From: Salinarchaeum sp. Harcht-Bsk1
Lineage (GTDB): Archaea; Halobacteriota; Halobacteria; Halobacteriales; Salinarchaeaceae
Direction: 5' to 3'
Assembly (NCBI RefSeq): GCF_000403645.1
Contig: NC_021313.1
Coordinates: 2,685,014-2,749,013, forward strand
Length of the DNA: 64,000 bases
Each line of letters begins with the position of its first letter. Position 1 is the stretch's first letter. Shown here piece by piece: positions 1 through 9,085 of the stretch. The notes beneath the pieces were generated by a model, which was given only the letters and a program-made list of their open reading frames with translations, had not been told where the DNA came from and did not search any database. A program made the position numbers and the translations under genes.

Positions 1-767
1 ACTTCGTAGGTGACGTCGGCGTCCCGGAGCGCGTCGGTGACTCGTCCGACGGCGTCGGTCGTCGCCGCGACGAGCACGTCGAGTCCCCGTCCCGCCGCCT
101 CGGCGGCGACCTCGCCGCCGGCGAAGGACACCGCGGGCTCTGCGTCGGCGTCACGGAGTGCGACGACCGCCTCGACGCCAGCGGCGACGACGAGTTCCGC
201 CTCGTCGACTGCCGCCGCGACCGCTTCGTCGTCGACGACGCGGCTGCCACCGGAGCGGATCGGCGGGATCTGGAGGACGGTGACGCTCCCCGGCTCCAGA
301 TCGACGACACCCTCGAATCCGGTCACGCCCACGTCCTGGCCCGCCTCCGCGGCGGTCGTCGTGATCCCCGTGGCCTCGCCGGATTCCCCGGGCGAGGCGT
401 GGAAGAGCCCGTCCCGCATCGAGAGCGTCACCGTCTCGCCCTCCTCGAGGTCGTCGGTCGCGATGGCGGCGTCCTCCTGGACGCTCCCGAGGACGTCTTC
501 GGTGACGTGGTCGACGAATCGGCGGACCTCCGTCGCGTCTCGCAGGAGGAGGTCGACGCCCTCCTTCGTCACGCGGTAGCGCGAGCGGCCCTCCATCTCG
601 ACGAGACCGTCGTCGACCAGTTCGCGGATGTACTCGCTGACTGCCTGACTGGTGACGCCGACGGCCTCCGCGATCTCGCCCTGACTGACCGCCGGCTGGC
701 GCTCGGCGATCTCGACGAGGATCCGAAAACGGGTCGCGGCCCGCTTGTTGTCCAGCACGTCGGCCAT
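1..767 (-). CDS. Winged-helix (MarR/TrmB-like) transcriptional regulator, 3' end off window
   Basis: The reading frame is open from an ATG at 767 to the left edge, so the C-terminus is missing. Residues 1-75 form a winged helix-turn-helix; SQGEIAEAVGVTSQAVSEYI is the recognition region, followed by a wing with EGRSRYRVT. The remainder is an acidic, Ala/Val-rich domain of the type seen in haloarchaeal DUF7839-like regulators; that family name is from memory. A TATA-like box at 791-797 lies about 27 bp upstream, which fits a leaderless transcript and supports this start. It is divergent from the GT87-like gene at 852, so it could regulate it, but the sequence does not show that. The ligand is unknown. 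Confidence 0.8.
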   Translation of the reverse strand, partial: MADVLDNKRAATRFRILVEIAERQPAVSQGEIAEAVGVTSQAVSEYIRELVDDGLVEMEGRSRYRVTKEGVDLLLRDATEVRRFVDHVTEDVLGSVQEDAAIATDDLEEGETVTLSMRDGLFHASPGESGEATGITTTAAEAGQDVGVTGFEGVVDLEPGSVTVLQIPPIRSGGSRVVDDEAVAAAVDEAELVVAAGVEAVVALRDADAEPAVSFAGGEVAAEAAGRGLDVLVAATTDAVGRVTDALRDADVTYE

Positions 768-790
768 GTCCCTTCGTTCGGAACCCGTGG

Positions 791-797
791 ATAAAAA
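791..797 (-). promoter_or_regulatory. TATA-like box of the winged-helix regulator
   Basis: TTTTTAT on the minus strand is centred about 27 bp upstream of the ATG at 767, the usual archaeal TATA-to-start spacing for a leaderless mRNA. Confidence 0.5.
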
Positions 798-851
798 CCG
801 GCGGGATCGCCGAACCGTCCGGCGCGTTCTGGCCTGTCCTCCCGTGTCCTG

Positions 852-2237
852 GTGACCGATGGCGCCCCACGCACCCAGTCGAGGAGTCGTCTCCGCAACG
901 CTTTCGCCCCGCCGTACGAACAGCAGACCGTGACTGTTGCCCGGGACGCGTTTCGACGTTCGACTCGCGCCCTGCTGGTCCTGGGGATACTCGCGGGAAT
1001 CAACTCCGGTGGGGGACTCGCGCTCACCCAGCCCGAGCAACTCTCCCTCGCCACGGATGTCTACTTCCACGCCGCGACCGCGATGCTGGAGGGTGGCGAC
1101 CTCTACGCGACGACGCCGCCCGGGCTCCCCGATTATCACTACATCTACCCGCCGATCGTCGTCGTGCTCTTCCTCCCACACGCGCTGCTCGGGAGCGAGG
1201 CAGCCGCCTACGCGTTCCAGACAGTCCTGAACCTGGTCGCTGGGCTCGGCATCGCCCTGGTGCTCTTGCGAGCGATCAGCCGGCGCGGGATCGCACTCCC
1301 CCGCACCGACCGACTGCTCGTGGGTGGGTTCGCCCTGCTCTCGGCGTGGTCGGCGTCCCAGCTCGTGATGGGGCAGGTGAACCTCTGGCTGGCGCTCGCG
1401 ATCGCACTCGGTCTCGACTGGCTGGATCGCGAGCGGTTCGCCGTTCGCACGGGGTCAGCGGACGGACCGCCGGATCGCTCGACCTGGGCCGGCGTCGCGT
1501 TCGCCCTCGCCGCGCTCGTCAAGCTGTTTCCGGCAGTCCTGGGGCTCTGGCTGCTCAGGACGAGGCGATATCGCGCCCTCGTCGCTGCGATCGCGACGGG
1601 GCTCGGCGGACTGCTCCTCGGCGCGTTGGTCTTCGGGCCCGACCTGACGATCGAGTACCTGACGGAGGTCCTCGTGGGCCGCTTCGAGGGCGAGACGTTC
1701 GAAGGGTCGCCGGATCCCGATCGCAACCATACGACCGCCCGTCGAATGCTGGCCGCGACGTTCGGCGGGTCCTCGCCGATCGTGACGCCGCTCGCGATCG
1801 CACTCGTCCTGCCGCCGGTCGCGTACTGCTATCGTGACGTCTCGACGGAATCGCGTCGGCTGACGGCGATCCTCGCGACGCTGGTCGGCACCCTGTTGAT
1901 TATGCCGCTCCAGCCGCTGTACTTCTCGTTTCTCTACTTCCCGGTCGTCGTGCTCGTCGTCACGCTCGATGCTGGCCGGCCTCGGAAGCTCCTCGTCGCT
2001 GGAACGATCTTCACCTTCGTCCTTGCCGGCCCCGAGAGCCTGGAGTTGCTGGCTACGATCTTGCCGGACTCCCTCGGCGCGTCCGTCGTCGACGCTGGAA
2101 ACGCAATTTTCAGCGTGATTCTCCCGCCGACGGTCGGGATGTGGCTCTTGCTCGCCGCCTGCGTCGCGGTCCACGCGGGGGTCGACAACGACGCCGTCGA
2201 ATGGCGGAGCAGCGATGGGGCGACCGCGGTCGAGTGA
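852..2237 (+). CDS. GT87/DUF2029-type integral membrane glycosyltransferase
   Basis: This 461-aa, multi-pass membrane protein starts at GTG 852. Hydrophobic segments alternate with short loops through most of the length. An acidic residue in the first large loop (D69, in a TDVYFH context) and the YIYPP motif near residues 98-102 are typical of GT87/DUF2029 polyprenyl-phosphate-sugar mannosyltransferases. The acceptor is unknown; transfer to a lipid, glycolipid or S-layer glycan at the outer face of the membrane is an inference from the family. There is no obvious glycosylation cluster around it. Confidence 0.8.
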   Translation: MTDGAPRTQSRSRLRNAFAPPYEQQTVTVARDAFRRSTRALLVLGILAGINSGGGLALTQPEQLSLATDVYFHAATAMLEGGDLYATTPPGLPDYHYIYPPIVVVLFLPHALLGSEAAAYAFQTVLNLVAGLGIALVLLRAISRRGIALPRTDRLLVGGFALLSAWSASQLVMGQVNLWLALAIALGLDWLDRERFAVRTGSADGPPDRSTWAGVAFALAALVKLFPAVLGLWLLRTRRYRALVAAIATGLGGLLLGALVFGPDLTIEYLTEVLVGRFEGETFEGSPDPDRNHTTARRMLAATFGGSSPIVTPLAIALVLPPVAYCYRDVSTESRRLTAILATLVGTLLIMPLQPLYFSFLYFPVVVLVVTLDAGRPRKLLVAGTIFTFVLAGPESLELLATILPDSLGASVVDAGNAIFSVILPPTVGMWLLLAACVAVHAGVDNDAVEWRSSDGATAVE

Positions 2238-2325
2238 GCGCACTGGCCACCGCTGGGACTGTTCCCCCGGGACCGGCTCGGATCGGCTGACTGCGTCCAC
2301 GCAGCCGGGATGTCCCTATCGCCAG

Positions 2326-2338
2326 TAACGCAACGTTA
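2326..2338. promoter_or_regulatory. Short palindrome before the SPW protein gene
   Basis: TAACG-CAA-CGTTA is a perfect 5-bp inverted repeat that includes a TATA-like CGTTATT. It lies 30 bp before a GTG at 2368 and about 65 bp before the ATG at 2401. It may be the core promoter with an operator-like symmetry. Confidence 0.3.
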
Positions 2339-2400
2339 TTCGCCTGAACCGTCGCTCCCTTCATGCGGTGGGAGATCGTAGCACACGCCGGGATACGAGC

Positions 2401-2823
2401 ATGAGCGAATCCACCACCGACACTGAACGCGAACGAGCGAGCCCGATGTTCGACACGGGCGCAATGAAGTGGGTGAGCGGCATCGCCTCCCTGATCGGTC
2501 TGTGGATCGCTGCCTCGCCGTTCGTCTACGACACGACAACCATGGCGACGTGGAACAACGTCGCGATCGGGCTGGGGATCTTCCTCGTCGCCGGCTTCAC
2601 GTACTACCAGCTCGCCGGCGGGATGTTTGCGGCCGTCGGGGCACTATCCCTCGTCGTCCTCCTGGGCCTCTGGACCATCGCCGCGCCGTACGTCATGGAT
2701 TTCGAGAGCAACGCGCTCCTGCTGAGCAACGTCGCTGCAGGTGCAGCCGTCGCGCTCATCTCCGCGTACAACGCCTACGCGAACCGCGAGGCGCAGGCTG
2801 CCGGGATGACGACGCGGGTCTGA
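2401..2823 (+). CDS. SPW repeat-containing membrane protein
   Basis: The protein is 140 aa with four predicted membrane segments in two similar halves. Each half has the SPW-type signature: W-x-SG-x-A-x-L-x-G-x-W-x-A-SPF near residues 20-40, then a W-x-N-V-x-x-G turn. The second half has the related LWTIAAPYVM and LLSNVAAG. SPW proteins are small bacterial and archaeal membrane proteins of unknown function. The ATG at 2401 was chosen because the acidic N-terminus MSESTTDTE begins there; a GTG at 2368 would add 11 residues and suits the TATA-like box at 2334-2340 if the mRNA is leaderless. Confidence 0.8.
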   Translation: MSESTTDTERERASPMFDTGAMKWVSGIASLIGLWIAASPFVYDTTTMATWNNVAIGLGIFLVAGFTYYQLAGGMFAAVGALSLVVLLGLWTIAAPYVMDFESNALLLSNVAAGAAVALISAYNAYANREAQAAGMTTRV

Positions 2824-3030
2824 GTGCCCGCCTCGTCGATCATCGCCTCGCCTGGCCGCGACCGGGCTCCCTCTGGAGACTTCAGTTCGGTTCCGTCGTC
2901 AGGCATCGATCCGGCACAGACGCTGACGTTTCGCTACGAGTTCGCAACGGCAGACGATGTTCGGTCCTCAAAAGCGGACGGCAGGATCTGGCAGTGCTCC
3001 ATCGGTGGCTGGACCGACGGCCCGCGTCTT

Positions 3031-3288
3031 TCAATCAGCGGACTGGGTGTGCACCCGCGTCTCGAGCACTTCGAGCCGAAGTTGAGCGAGGTGGTGGCGG
3101 GTAAAGACGACCGCCGAGGCGATCATCATTGCCGCGAAAGCGACGCCGACGAGCACTGAGAGGTTCGTGAAGAGTCCGTTGAGTAACTGGACGATGCCGA
3201 GCACGACGGGCACGACGGCGACCAGTCCAGTTCTGACCGGGGCGTGGCGGAGGGAGGCGGCCAGCGTAACGTCTTCTTTCGACCGCAT
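3031..3288 (-). CDS. Small two-helix membrane protein
   Basis: This 85-aa protein has a basic N-terminus (MRSKEDVTL), two membrane helices (about residues 19-40 and 43-63) and a charged cytoplasmic tail. I do not recognise a family. A consensus TATA-like box at 3309-3316 lies about 24 bp before the ATG, which makes a real leaderless gene likely. The 207 bp between this stop and the SPW gene stop holds nothing I can identify; an overlapping plus-strand frame there looks non-coding. Confidence 0.6.
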   Translation of the reverse strand: MRSKEDVTLAASLRHAPVRTGLVAVVPVVLGIVQLLNGLFTNLSVLVGVAFAAMMIASAVVFTRHHLAQLRLEVLETRVHTQSAD

Positions 3289-3308
3289 TGGCCAAAGCTT
3301 ACCGGGCG

Positions 3309-3316
3309 TATAAAAA
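3309..3316 (-). promoter_or_regulatory. TATA box of the small membrane protein gene
   Basis: TTTTTATA on the minus strand lies 21-28 bp upstream of the ATG at 3288, as expected for a leaderless haloarchaeal transcript. Confidence 0.55.
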
Positions 3317-3555
3317 GACCTTCCGGCCGATTTGTGGGACGTTCACAGCCACTCCCCCACTCGTTGGCCGTCACTGGTACCCAGCTTCTCGCTGGAGTTA
3401 GCCGTCGTCACTCGATGCCGTAACCGAGTAACCGGGTGCTTCCATTGGGCGTGATACGGTATCGCGTTTCTAGACCCGCGTTGCGACTGGCGCACGACTG
3501 CCGGATACAAGTCTCGCCACGGTCCCTCCCCAAGCACTCTCTCGAGCACTCTCAC

Positions 3556-4230
3556 TCACACCGGGAAGGTCCCGTCGAGTTGCGTCTGGGCCAGCACGTG
3601 GCCCGCCATCGCCTCCCCGAGCGCCGTCGCGTCGGTCGCTACCGGGAGGTCCAGCGTCGCGTCGAGAGCAAACAGTTTGAACCGATAGCGATGGGCTCGA
3701 TCGGGCGGACTCGGGCCGCTGTAGCCTATTTCGCCCGAATCGTTTCGGCCTTCCTCGGCGTCCTCCGGCGTCCAATCTTCGGGGATTGCCCGGCGTTCGG
3801 GAGCGACGTTCCAGACGATCCAGTGCAGCCAGACCTGTCCGGTCGGCTCGACGGCGTCGGGGTCGTCCACCACGAGCGCGAGCGACCCAGCGTCGTTCGG
3901 AACGTTCTCGATCTCGAGTGGCGGATTCACGTTCTCGCCATCCAGGCCGTACTTCGCGGGGATCTCCCCGCCGTCCTCGAACGCTGGACTGGTCAACGAG
4001 AGGTCGCCACGCTGCTGGAGTTCGCCGCGTGCGGGATTCCTGTCGTCCGTGCTGCCGTCGGTGTCCTCCGACGCGTCGTCGGCGCGCTGTCCGTTGCCGT
4101 CGTCGCTCCCGCCTCCGCCGTCACTCCCGTCTCCGCCGTCGTCACCGTCGACGCAGCCGGCGAGCACGAGTGCGGTCGACGCCAGCAGGGACCGCCGACT
4201 GGGCGCCCACTGTTGCGATCGAGGTGCCAT
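3556..4230 (-). CDS. YbhB/YbcL-family (PEBP) lipoprotein
   Basis: The protein has 224 aa. Residues 1-30 form a signal sequence with a basic region and a lipobox ending in LAGC, followed by a Gly/Asp-rich linker (about residues 30-75) typical of haloarchaeal surface lipoproteins. The rest is a PEBP/YbhB domain: LSLTSPAFEDGGEIPAKYG at the domain start, NPPLEIENVP, then LALVVDDPDA and WLHWIVWNV, which line the anion pocket, and HRYRFKLFALD. The family binds anionic ligands; the in vivo ligand here is unknown. The start is the ATG at 4230, because upstream codons lack haloarchaeal character. Confidence 0.85.
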   Translation of the reverse strand: MAPRSQQWAPSRRSLLASTALVLAGCVDGDDGGDGSDGGGGSDDGNGQRADDASEDTDGSTDDRNPARGELQQRGDLSLTSPAFEDGGEIPAKYGLDGENVNPPLEIENVPNDAGSLALVVDDPDAVEPTGQVWLHWIVWNVAPERRAIPEDWTPEDAEEGRNDSGEIGYSGPSPPDRAHRYRFKLFALDATLDLPVATDATALGEAMAGHVLAQTQLDGTFPV

Positions 4231-4877
4231 GGCTGCTCGTGCGTACGGGCTCCAGGGCAATATGAGCGATTCTCCGGGAAGGGGCAGATTCCCAGCAGTG
4301 AAGTAGCGGCTCCACAGGCTGCCGAACCTCTCCTCTCGGTGCCTGAGGACGACGGTTTGCGATGAGAGCCGGATCGACGCCTCGACCGCCACCGGGTGTA
4401 AAGCGTCCCCGGAGTGAGGCAAGTGGTACGTACCTGGAAATCGTCTACTGCAAGTCGGTCTGCTTCGGGTAGCAATTTCGTGAGAGCACTCATATCACAG
4501 GCCGTTCCTACCGCGAATTGGGCGTGTCTCGTCCATGGGATCGAGGCGAAGTCGGCCAGTTCTGCTCTGGCACGCCCGGTTCGACCGACGCAGGTTCCCG
4601 TTCCTGCGTCTCCGTCACGACGGCCGGGGTCTCTGTCGCCCCACTCTCCGACCCCGGTCGTCTGTAGCCTCCGTCGGACCCGCTCTGCGCCCCGCGCCGG
4701 AACCGCCCAGTCCTCCAACCCTGGCAACCAGCGACACGGTCGAGCGGCAGACGTCTGGAGCGGCACTTTCGGGTCTCGCATCTCGTTCTACGCTCGACGG
4801 TCGGTGCGCTTCGAGCTACTGTACTCGCGTTCCGAGCCCCGGGCTCGTTGTTCGAGCCACAGCAGTCGGCTTCCGGC
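4231..4877. other. 647-bp intergenic stretch without a supportable gene
   Basis: Several frames are open on both strands, but their translations are Ser/Arg-rich, lack acidic haloarchaeal character and match nothing I recognise. I see no tRNA, CRISPR or clear repeat. It may be a decayed gene or an untranslated region. Confidence 0.4.
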
Positions 4878-5588
4878 TTACAACAGACGCTGGACGTGGT
4901 CGGCGTACTGCTCGTCGACCTGCGATTGCAGAACCTGTCGATCCGTTTCGCCGTTCGCGTTGACGAGATACGCCCGTCCGGGAGCGTCGCCGTACACTCG
5001 CTGGAAGTCGTAGACGAAGCCGTAGACGTCGACGGAATCCGGCACGTCCTCGTTCTCCTGCAGGAACGCGACCTGCCGATCGACGTTGTACTCGACGAGC
5101 TGATCGACGAGCGACGCGTCGGCGTCGGGATCGACGCGGTCGTCGTCGAGGCCATCCTCCACGACGGGTGCGAGGAGGTCGACCCACTTCGCGACGCCAG
5201 CCGGGGTCGAATCGGCGTCCTCGTCCGTCGCGTCGCCGGCGCCCTGCACCGCTTCGAGCGCGGCAGTCACCGCACCGCAGCCGGTGTGGCCCACCACGAC
5301 CGCGACCTCGGTGTCGGTGAACGCCATCGGGTAGCAGAAGCTCCCGTCGAGGACCAGTTCGCCGTCGACGCGATCCCAGACCTGGTTGCCGATCGTGCTC
5401 GGCGTGAACAGCCACCCTGGCTCCTCGACGTCCCACATCGCTTCCTGGGAGACTCGCGAGTCCGAGCAGCACATCGAGACGACGGCTGGCGACTGGCCGT
5501 CCTCTACGTCGTCGAAGTACCCGGCCTGGAGCGATTCGACGTGGCGATCGTTGCGGTCGAGCAGGTCGGCGAGCGTCGCATCTGGCAT
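4878..5588 (-). CDS. Beta-class carbonic anhydrase
   Basis: This 236-aa zinc enzyme interconverts CO2 and bicarbonate. The zinc-ligand motifs are visible: CSDSR at residues 41-45 (Cys plus the Asp/Arg dyad) and HTGCG at 101-105 (His and Cys ligands). The intervening segment has TIGNQV in place of the usual RNAGN loop. The C-terminal third is very acidic and ends with EQYADHVQRLL. No signal peptide is seen, so it is probably cytoplasmic. The ATG at 5588 gives the normal family length; upstream extension is basic and unlikely. No carboxylase or bicarbonate transporter is adjacent. Confidence 0.9.
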   Translation of the reverse strand: MPDATLADLLDRNDRHVESLQAGYFDDVEDGQSPAVVSMCCSDSRVSQEAMWDVEEPGWLFTPSTIGNQVWDRVDGELVLDGSFCYPMAFTDTEVAVVVGHTGCGAVTAALEAVQGAGDATDEDADSTPAGVAKWVDLLAPVVEDGLDDDRVDPDADASLVDQLVEYNVDRQVAFLQENEDVPDSVDVYGFVYDFQRVYGDAPGRAYLVNANGETDRQVLQSQVDEQYADHVQRLL

Positions 5589-5843
5589 CGTCGGACCGGT
5601 CGTGCTCGACCGTTTTCGAGGTTGCGATCCGTCCTGCCCGGCGATCCGTCCCTGCGGGACGACTCGTCCACATCGTCGTAATTCGTCCCGTCCGTGCGCT
5701 GAGTGGTGCCTGCGAGTGCGCACCGTCGCGTCTGGTGGAATGGGAACCAAGGGGCGACGCTCGCGTCGACCGAACCAAACGAACGGACCGCGCGATCGGA
5801 AAAATACCTGCAGTAGGGAGACGGCGGTGGTCCCTATCGGTCG

Positions 5844-6959
5844 TTATCCTGTGGTATCGTTCCCGCCGTTCGTCGCATTGCCGTCGGTGGCGTTCCCGTC
5901 CGTCGCGTTCCCAGCGCCGTCCGTCGCGTTCCCACCGTCGCCAGTGACGTTTCCGTCGCCGTCGGTCACGTTGCCGTCGCCGTCGGTGACGTTGCCCTCA
6001 CCATCGGTCACGTTACCGTCCCCGTCCGTGGCGTTGCCGTCGCCGTCGGTGACGTTGCCGTCACCTTCCCCGTCGTCGAGTTGGACGTCGTCCGGACCGT
6101 CGATCTTCTCGACGTGGACGACAGCAGCTGGGTCCTCCCAGCCGTAGACCTCCGGATCGAGGTCGCCCTCGCCCATGGTCCCCGGATGGGGATGGATCAC
6201 GCCGTCCTCGGCGAGTTCCTCGTCGGTCTCTGTCGTCCCGCCTGTGGGCGTCTGCCCACCGATCAGCTCCCGGCCGGCTGGGACGAGGTCGTCCCACGTT
6301 TCCGTGTTCTCCTCGGTGCCAGCGTCGTAGGAGCCCGGGTAGAGCGTCTTCGACCCGTTGACCTCTGTCGGGAGTTCGACGGTGTCGAGGCCGACGAACC
6401 CGTCGTTCGTCGCGATCAGCATGCTGATGAACGTCATGTGGGTCGCATCCTGATCGGCGTCTACCTCCAACGTCACGTAGTAGGGGTGGCCGGTGTCGCC
6501 AGGATCGTCGCTTGGCACCAGCGGTGCCTCGCCCAGGCCGACCCCGGAGATATCGGTGTCCTCCTGGACGGCCACCGCGAGCGGTTCGAGGTTCCCGTTC
6601 TCGGCGAGTTCCTGGACGACCTCGTTCGCGGGCTCGCCGACGGAGAACAACTCGGTGCTCGGCGAGTGCGTCGCGACCGCTGGCGGCGTGAACGCCTGCC
6701 CGCCCGTCAGATTCGTGATTGTAAATCTGAACGTGCTGCCACCACCCCCAGGGGGTGCATCGTCACCCTGGTCGGTCTCGTTGCCGGTGGCCGTCTCGTT
6801 CCCGCCGTCGTCCTGTGCAAACACCGACCCGGCGCCCATCGCCGACGCGCCGATCGCCGCTCCGCCGATCGCCAGCGTCTGTCGGCGCGTGAACTTCCCA
6901 CCATCTGTCGATTCCGCGTCGCGTGGTTCGTCGGTCGGGGAGTCGTTGTGTGGTGTCAT
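5844..6959 (-). CDS. Tat-exported spondin-domain protein with repetitive sequon-rich tail
   Basis: The protein has 371 aa. A twin-arginine signal (FTRRQTLAIGGAA) at about residues 22-48 ends near SVFAQ. The mature part has a spondin_N-like domain (about 75-290): FRFTITNLTGGQAFTPP, TTELFSVG-like and PASEG-like segments, HMTFISMLIATNDGFVGLD and ESYDAGTEENTE-type motifs, then VYGWEDPAAVVHVEKI. The last 75 residues are a degenerate DGDGNVTD repeat containing 11 N-x-T sequons. The protein is exported and probably heavily N-glycosylated (inference). The start at 6959 is preferred over in-frame ATGs at 6971 and 7013 because a TATA box at 7029-7037 places transcription start near 7005. Confidence 0.85.
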   Translation of the reverse strand: MTPHNDSPTDEPRDAESTDGGKFTRRQTLAIGGAAIGASAMGAGSVFAQDDGGNETATGNETDQGDDAPPGGGGSTFRFTITNLTGGQAFTPPAVATHSPSTELFSVGEPANEVVQELAENGNLEPLAVAVQEDTDISGVGLGEAPLVPSDDPGDTGHPYYVTLEVDADQDATHMTFISMLIATNDGFVGLDTVELPTEVNGSKTLYPGSYDAGTEENTETWDDLVPAGRELIGGQTPTGGTTETDEELAEDGVIHPHPGTMGEGDLDPEVYGWEDPAAVVHVEKIDGPDDVQLDDGEGDGNVTDGDGNATDGDGNVTDGEGNVTDGDGNVTDGDGNVTGDGGNATDGAGNATDGNATDGNATNGGNDTTG

Positions 6960-7028
6960 CTGATCGTGCATCCCGGAGCACTCCGGCTCCGTGGAGGGCG
7001 TGGCGCAGTACACTCGCAGTGTGGATTG

Positions 7029-7037
7029 TTATATTTT
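7029..7037 (-). promoter_or_regulatory. TATA box of the spondin-domain gene
   Basis: AAAATATAA on the minus strand predicts transcription start near 7005. This excludes the ATG at 7013 and leaves a 5' UTR of roughly 35-45 nt before the ATG at 6971 or 6959. Confidence 0.5.
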
Positions 7038-7238
7038 CGATAGGTATAGTAAGCCGAGCGTCTGTCCCAGTTGCCCGACGATACCCTGTGACGGCGACGA
7101 ATTCGAACGCCTGCGCCGGCGGGCAGATTCACCGCTCGTGTCACTGTACGATCGGTAAGCCGGGGTTTGTCGACCCGTCCATCGCTGCATCCGGTCACGG
7201 CCACTGCGGCGGTGTGCCTCGGACGGACCGGACTCGCC

Positions 7239-7892
7239 TCACTGCAGGTGCTGCGCGAACCAGGACGCGGAGACGTCGGCGACCTCCGCCAGTTCCTCGG
7301 GCGCCTCGAAGAGGTGCCCCGCTCCCTCGACCACGTGGAGTGACTTCTCGCAGTCGAGTCGTTCCAGCGCCTCGCGGTTCGCCCGCAGCACCATCGAGTC
7401 GGCACCGCCGACGACGAACAGCGTCGGGGCCCGGACCTCGCCGAGGACGTCGCTCGCGAGGTCGACGCGACCGCCGCGGGAGACCACCGCGTCCACGTCG
7501 TCGCCGAATCGCGCTGCCGCTCGGAGCGCCGCAGCCGCGCCCGTACTCGACCCGAAGAATCCGACGGTCGCGTCGGCCGCGTCCGGTCGGTTCCACAGCC
7601 ACTCCGCGACCGCGACGAGCCGATCGGTCAGCAACGGAATGTCGAAGCGGTTCTCCCGCGAACGATCCTCCTGCTCCGTGAGGAGGTCGAACAGCAGGGT
7701 CCCGAGCCCGCGGTCGCGGATCACGTCCGCAACCTGGTTGTTCCGCGGACTGAACCGACTCGACCCACTGCCGTGCGCGAACACGACAACGCCGGTCCCG
7801 TCCGTAGGTAGCGCCAGCGCACCCTCGAGTTCGACGCCGTCGACCGGGATCGCGACGTCGGTACCAGCCGGCTCTCGTCTCGATCGTTCCAT
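7239..7892 (-). CDS. Dienelactone-hydrolase-like alpha/beta hydrolase
   Basis: This 217-aa alpha/beta hydrolase fold protein has an N-terminal strand with VVFAHGSGSSRFSPRNN (oxyanion region) and the nucleophile elbow GSSTGA (G-x-S-x-G). The acid lies in FVVGGADSMV and the catalytic His in VVEGAGHLFE near the C-terminus. This layout matches the dienelactone hydrolase/phosphoribosyl-transferase-associated group common in haloarchaea. The substrate is unknown. The ATG at 7892 begins at MERSRREPAG; longer frames run into the neighbouring antiporter gene and are non-coding in character. Confidence 0.85.
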   Translation of the reverse strand: MERSRREPAGTDVAIPVDGVELEGALALPTDGTGVVVFAHGSGSSRFSPRNNQVADVIRDRGLGTLLFDLLTEQEDRSRENRFDIPLLTDRLVAVAEWLWNRPDAADATVGFFGSSTGAAAALRAAARFGDDVDAVVSRGGRVDLASDVLGEVRAPTLFVVGGADSMVLRANREALERLDCEKSLHVVEGAGHLFEAPEELAEVADVSASWFAQHLQ

Positions 7893-7986
7893 ACCGGCTG
7901 CTACGCGCCCGATCGGTTTCACCAGTCGCTGCCTGTCGGTCTCACGCGCGGGCGGTCTGGGGCACGCGCTCGGGTAAGGCAGGCTT

Positions 7987-8904
7987 TCAGAGGAATACGA
8001 AGGCCGGCAGGTAGGCGAGCATGCAGAGGACCGCTGTCCGCCGAGTGATCCCCCGTCTCCAGTAGAGCAGGCCGAGCACCAGCCCCGAGACTCCCAGCAT
8101 GTAGCCGGCCGACAGGTACACTGCGGCCGGATCGGTGACGGTGACGTCCGCGACCAGTGCGCCGATTCCGAGCGAGAAGACTGGGTCGGTAATGTTGCTC
8201 CCCAGGAGGGACCCGACCGAGATGCCGCCATCACCGCGCTTCGCGGCCACGCCAGCAACGGCGATCTCCGGCGTGGTCGTCCCCAGGCCGATCAGCAGCC
8301 CCAACAGGTAGGCCGGAACGCCGAGCGTCCGCGCGAGGTCGGCGGCGTTCGTCACCAGCAGGTACCCGCCAGCGACGACGAGGCCGAGGCCGGCGACGAT
8401 CCACGGCACCGTCTTCGAGGGCGGTCGCTGTTCTCCGATGACCTCCTCGGTAATCTCCTTGCCGCCCTCGTTCGAGTAGAGGTCGTGAACGAAGATCGCG
8501 TACGCCAGCATCATCAGGAACCCTTCGGATCGGGTGATGCCGTCCTCGAGCGTGAGGATCATGATGATCATCGCGAGCACCATCGCGCCGCCGTAGAGCA
8601 CCACGTTGCGCCGCTCCGCGACGATCGGCGAGATCATCGCGACGATGCCGATCGCGAGCGTGATCTGCGCCGTCTCGGAGCCGACGACGTTGCCGACGAC
8701 GAGGTCGCCCGCACCGTAGTAGGCCCCGTACAGCGACGTCGTCATCTCCGGGATGGAGGTGCCGATCGAGATAACCGTCACGCCGACGAAGAATCCGGAG
8801 ACGCCGTAGTACAACGCCAGCTCGCCGGCCTCTCGCACGGTGCGATCGGCGCCGAGCAACAGGAGTGCGAGCCCCGCGAGCATCCCAACGAGTTCGACGA
8901 TCAC
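7987..8904 (-). CDS. Sodium/calcium exchanger (CaCA family)
   Basis: This 305-aa membrane protein with about ten helices has two inverted CaCA halves. The first alpha repeat has GTSIPEMTTSLYGA and GNVVGSE; the second has GTTTPEIAVA and GSLLGSNITDP. The acidic residues in the two PE motifs are the conserved ion-binding carboxylates of Na+/Ca2+ exchangers. It probably exports Ca2+ using the Na+ gradient. The GTG at 8904 is used as start, since it begins the first hydrophobic helix (VELVGMLAGLALLLLG); an ATG at 8883 would remove part of that helix. Confidence 0.9.
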   Translation of the reverse strand: MIVELVGMLAGLALLLLGADRTVREAGELALYYGVSGFFVGVTVISIGTSIPEMTTSLYGAYYGAGDLVVGNVVGSETAQITLAIGIVAMISPIVAERRNVVLYGGAMVLAMIIMILTLEDGITRSEGFLMMLAYAIFVHDLYSNEGGKEITEEVIGEQRPPSKTVPWIVAGLGLVVAGGYLLVTNAADLARTLGVPAYLLGLLIGLGTTTPEIAVAGVAAKRGDGGISVGSLLGSNITDPVFSLGIGALVADVTVTDPAAVYLSAGYMLGVSGLVLGLLYWRRGITRRTAVLCMLAYLPAFVFL

Positions 8905-9085
8905 GGGCGCTCGGCCCGTCGTCGAACGGCAACGTTCACGGCACTCGATCGCAGTCTTCCCAGTTCGCGCATCCTCGTCGTGGTGAACGGCGTCCACGCC
9001 CGTAATCTTCGGGGCAAGATGGATCGATTCCCGACGCTTGGCTGGCAGCGAAGCGACTGTATTCGTCCATCCCGTAGTCCCAGCT

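Noticed and set aside
2824-3159. Plus-strand frame after the SPW gene
   Set aside because: It starts at a GTG overlapping the SPW stop and runs antisense over the small membrane gene that has a better promoter and composition.
4231-4877. Hidden gene between the PEBP and carbonic anhydrase genes
   Set aside because: Frames on both strands lack acidic composition, promoter spacing and recognisable motifs.
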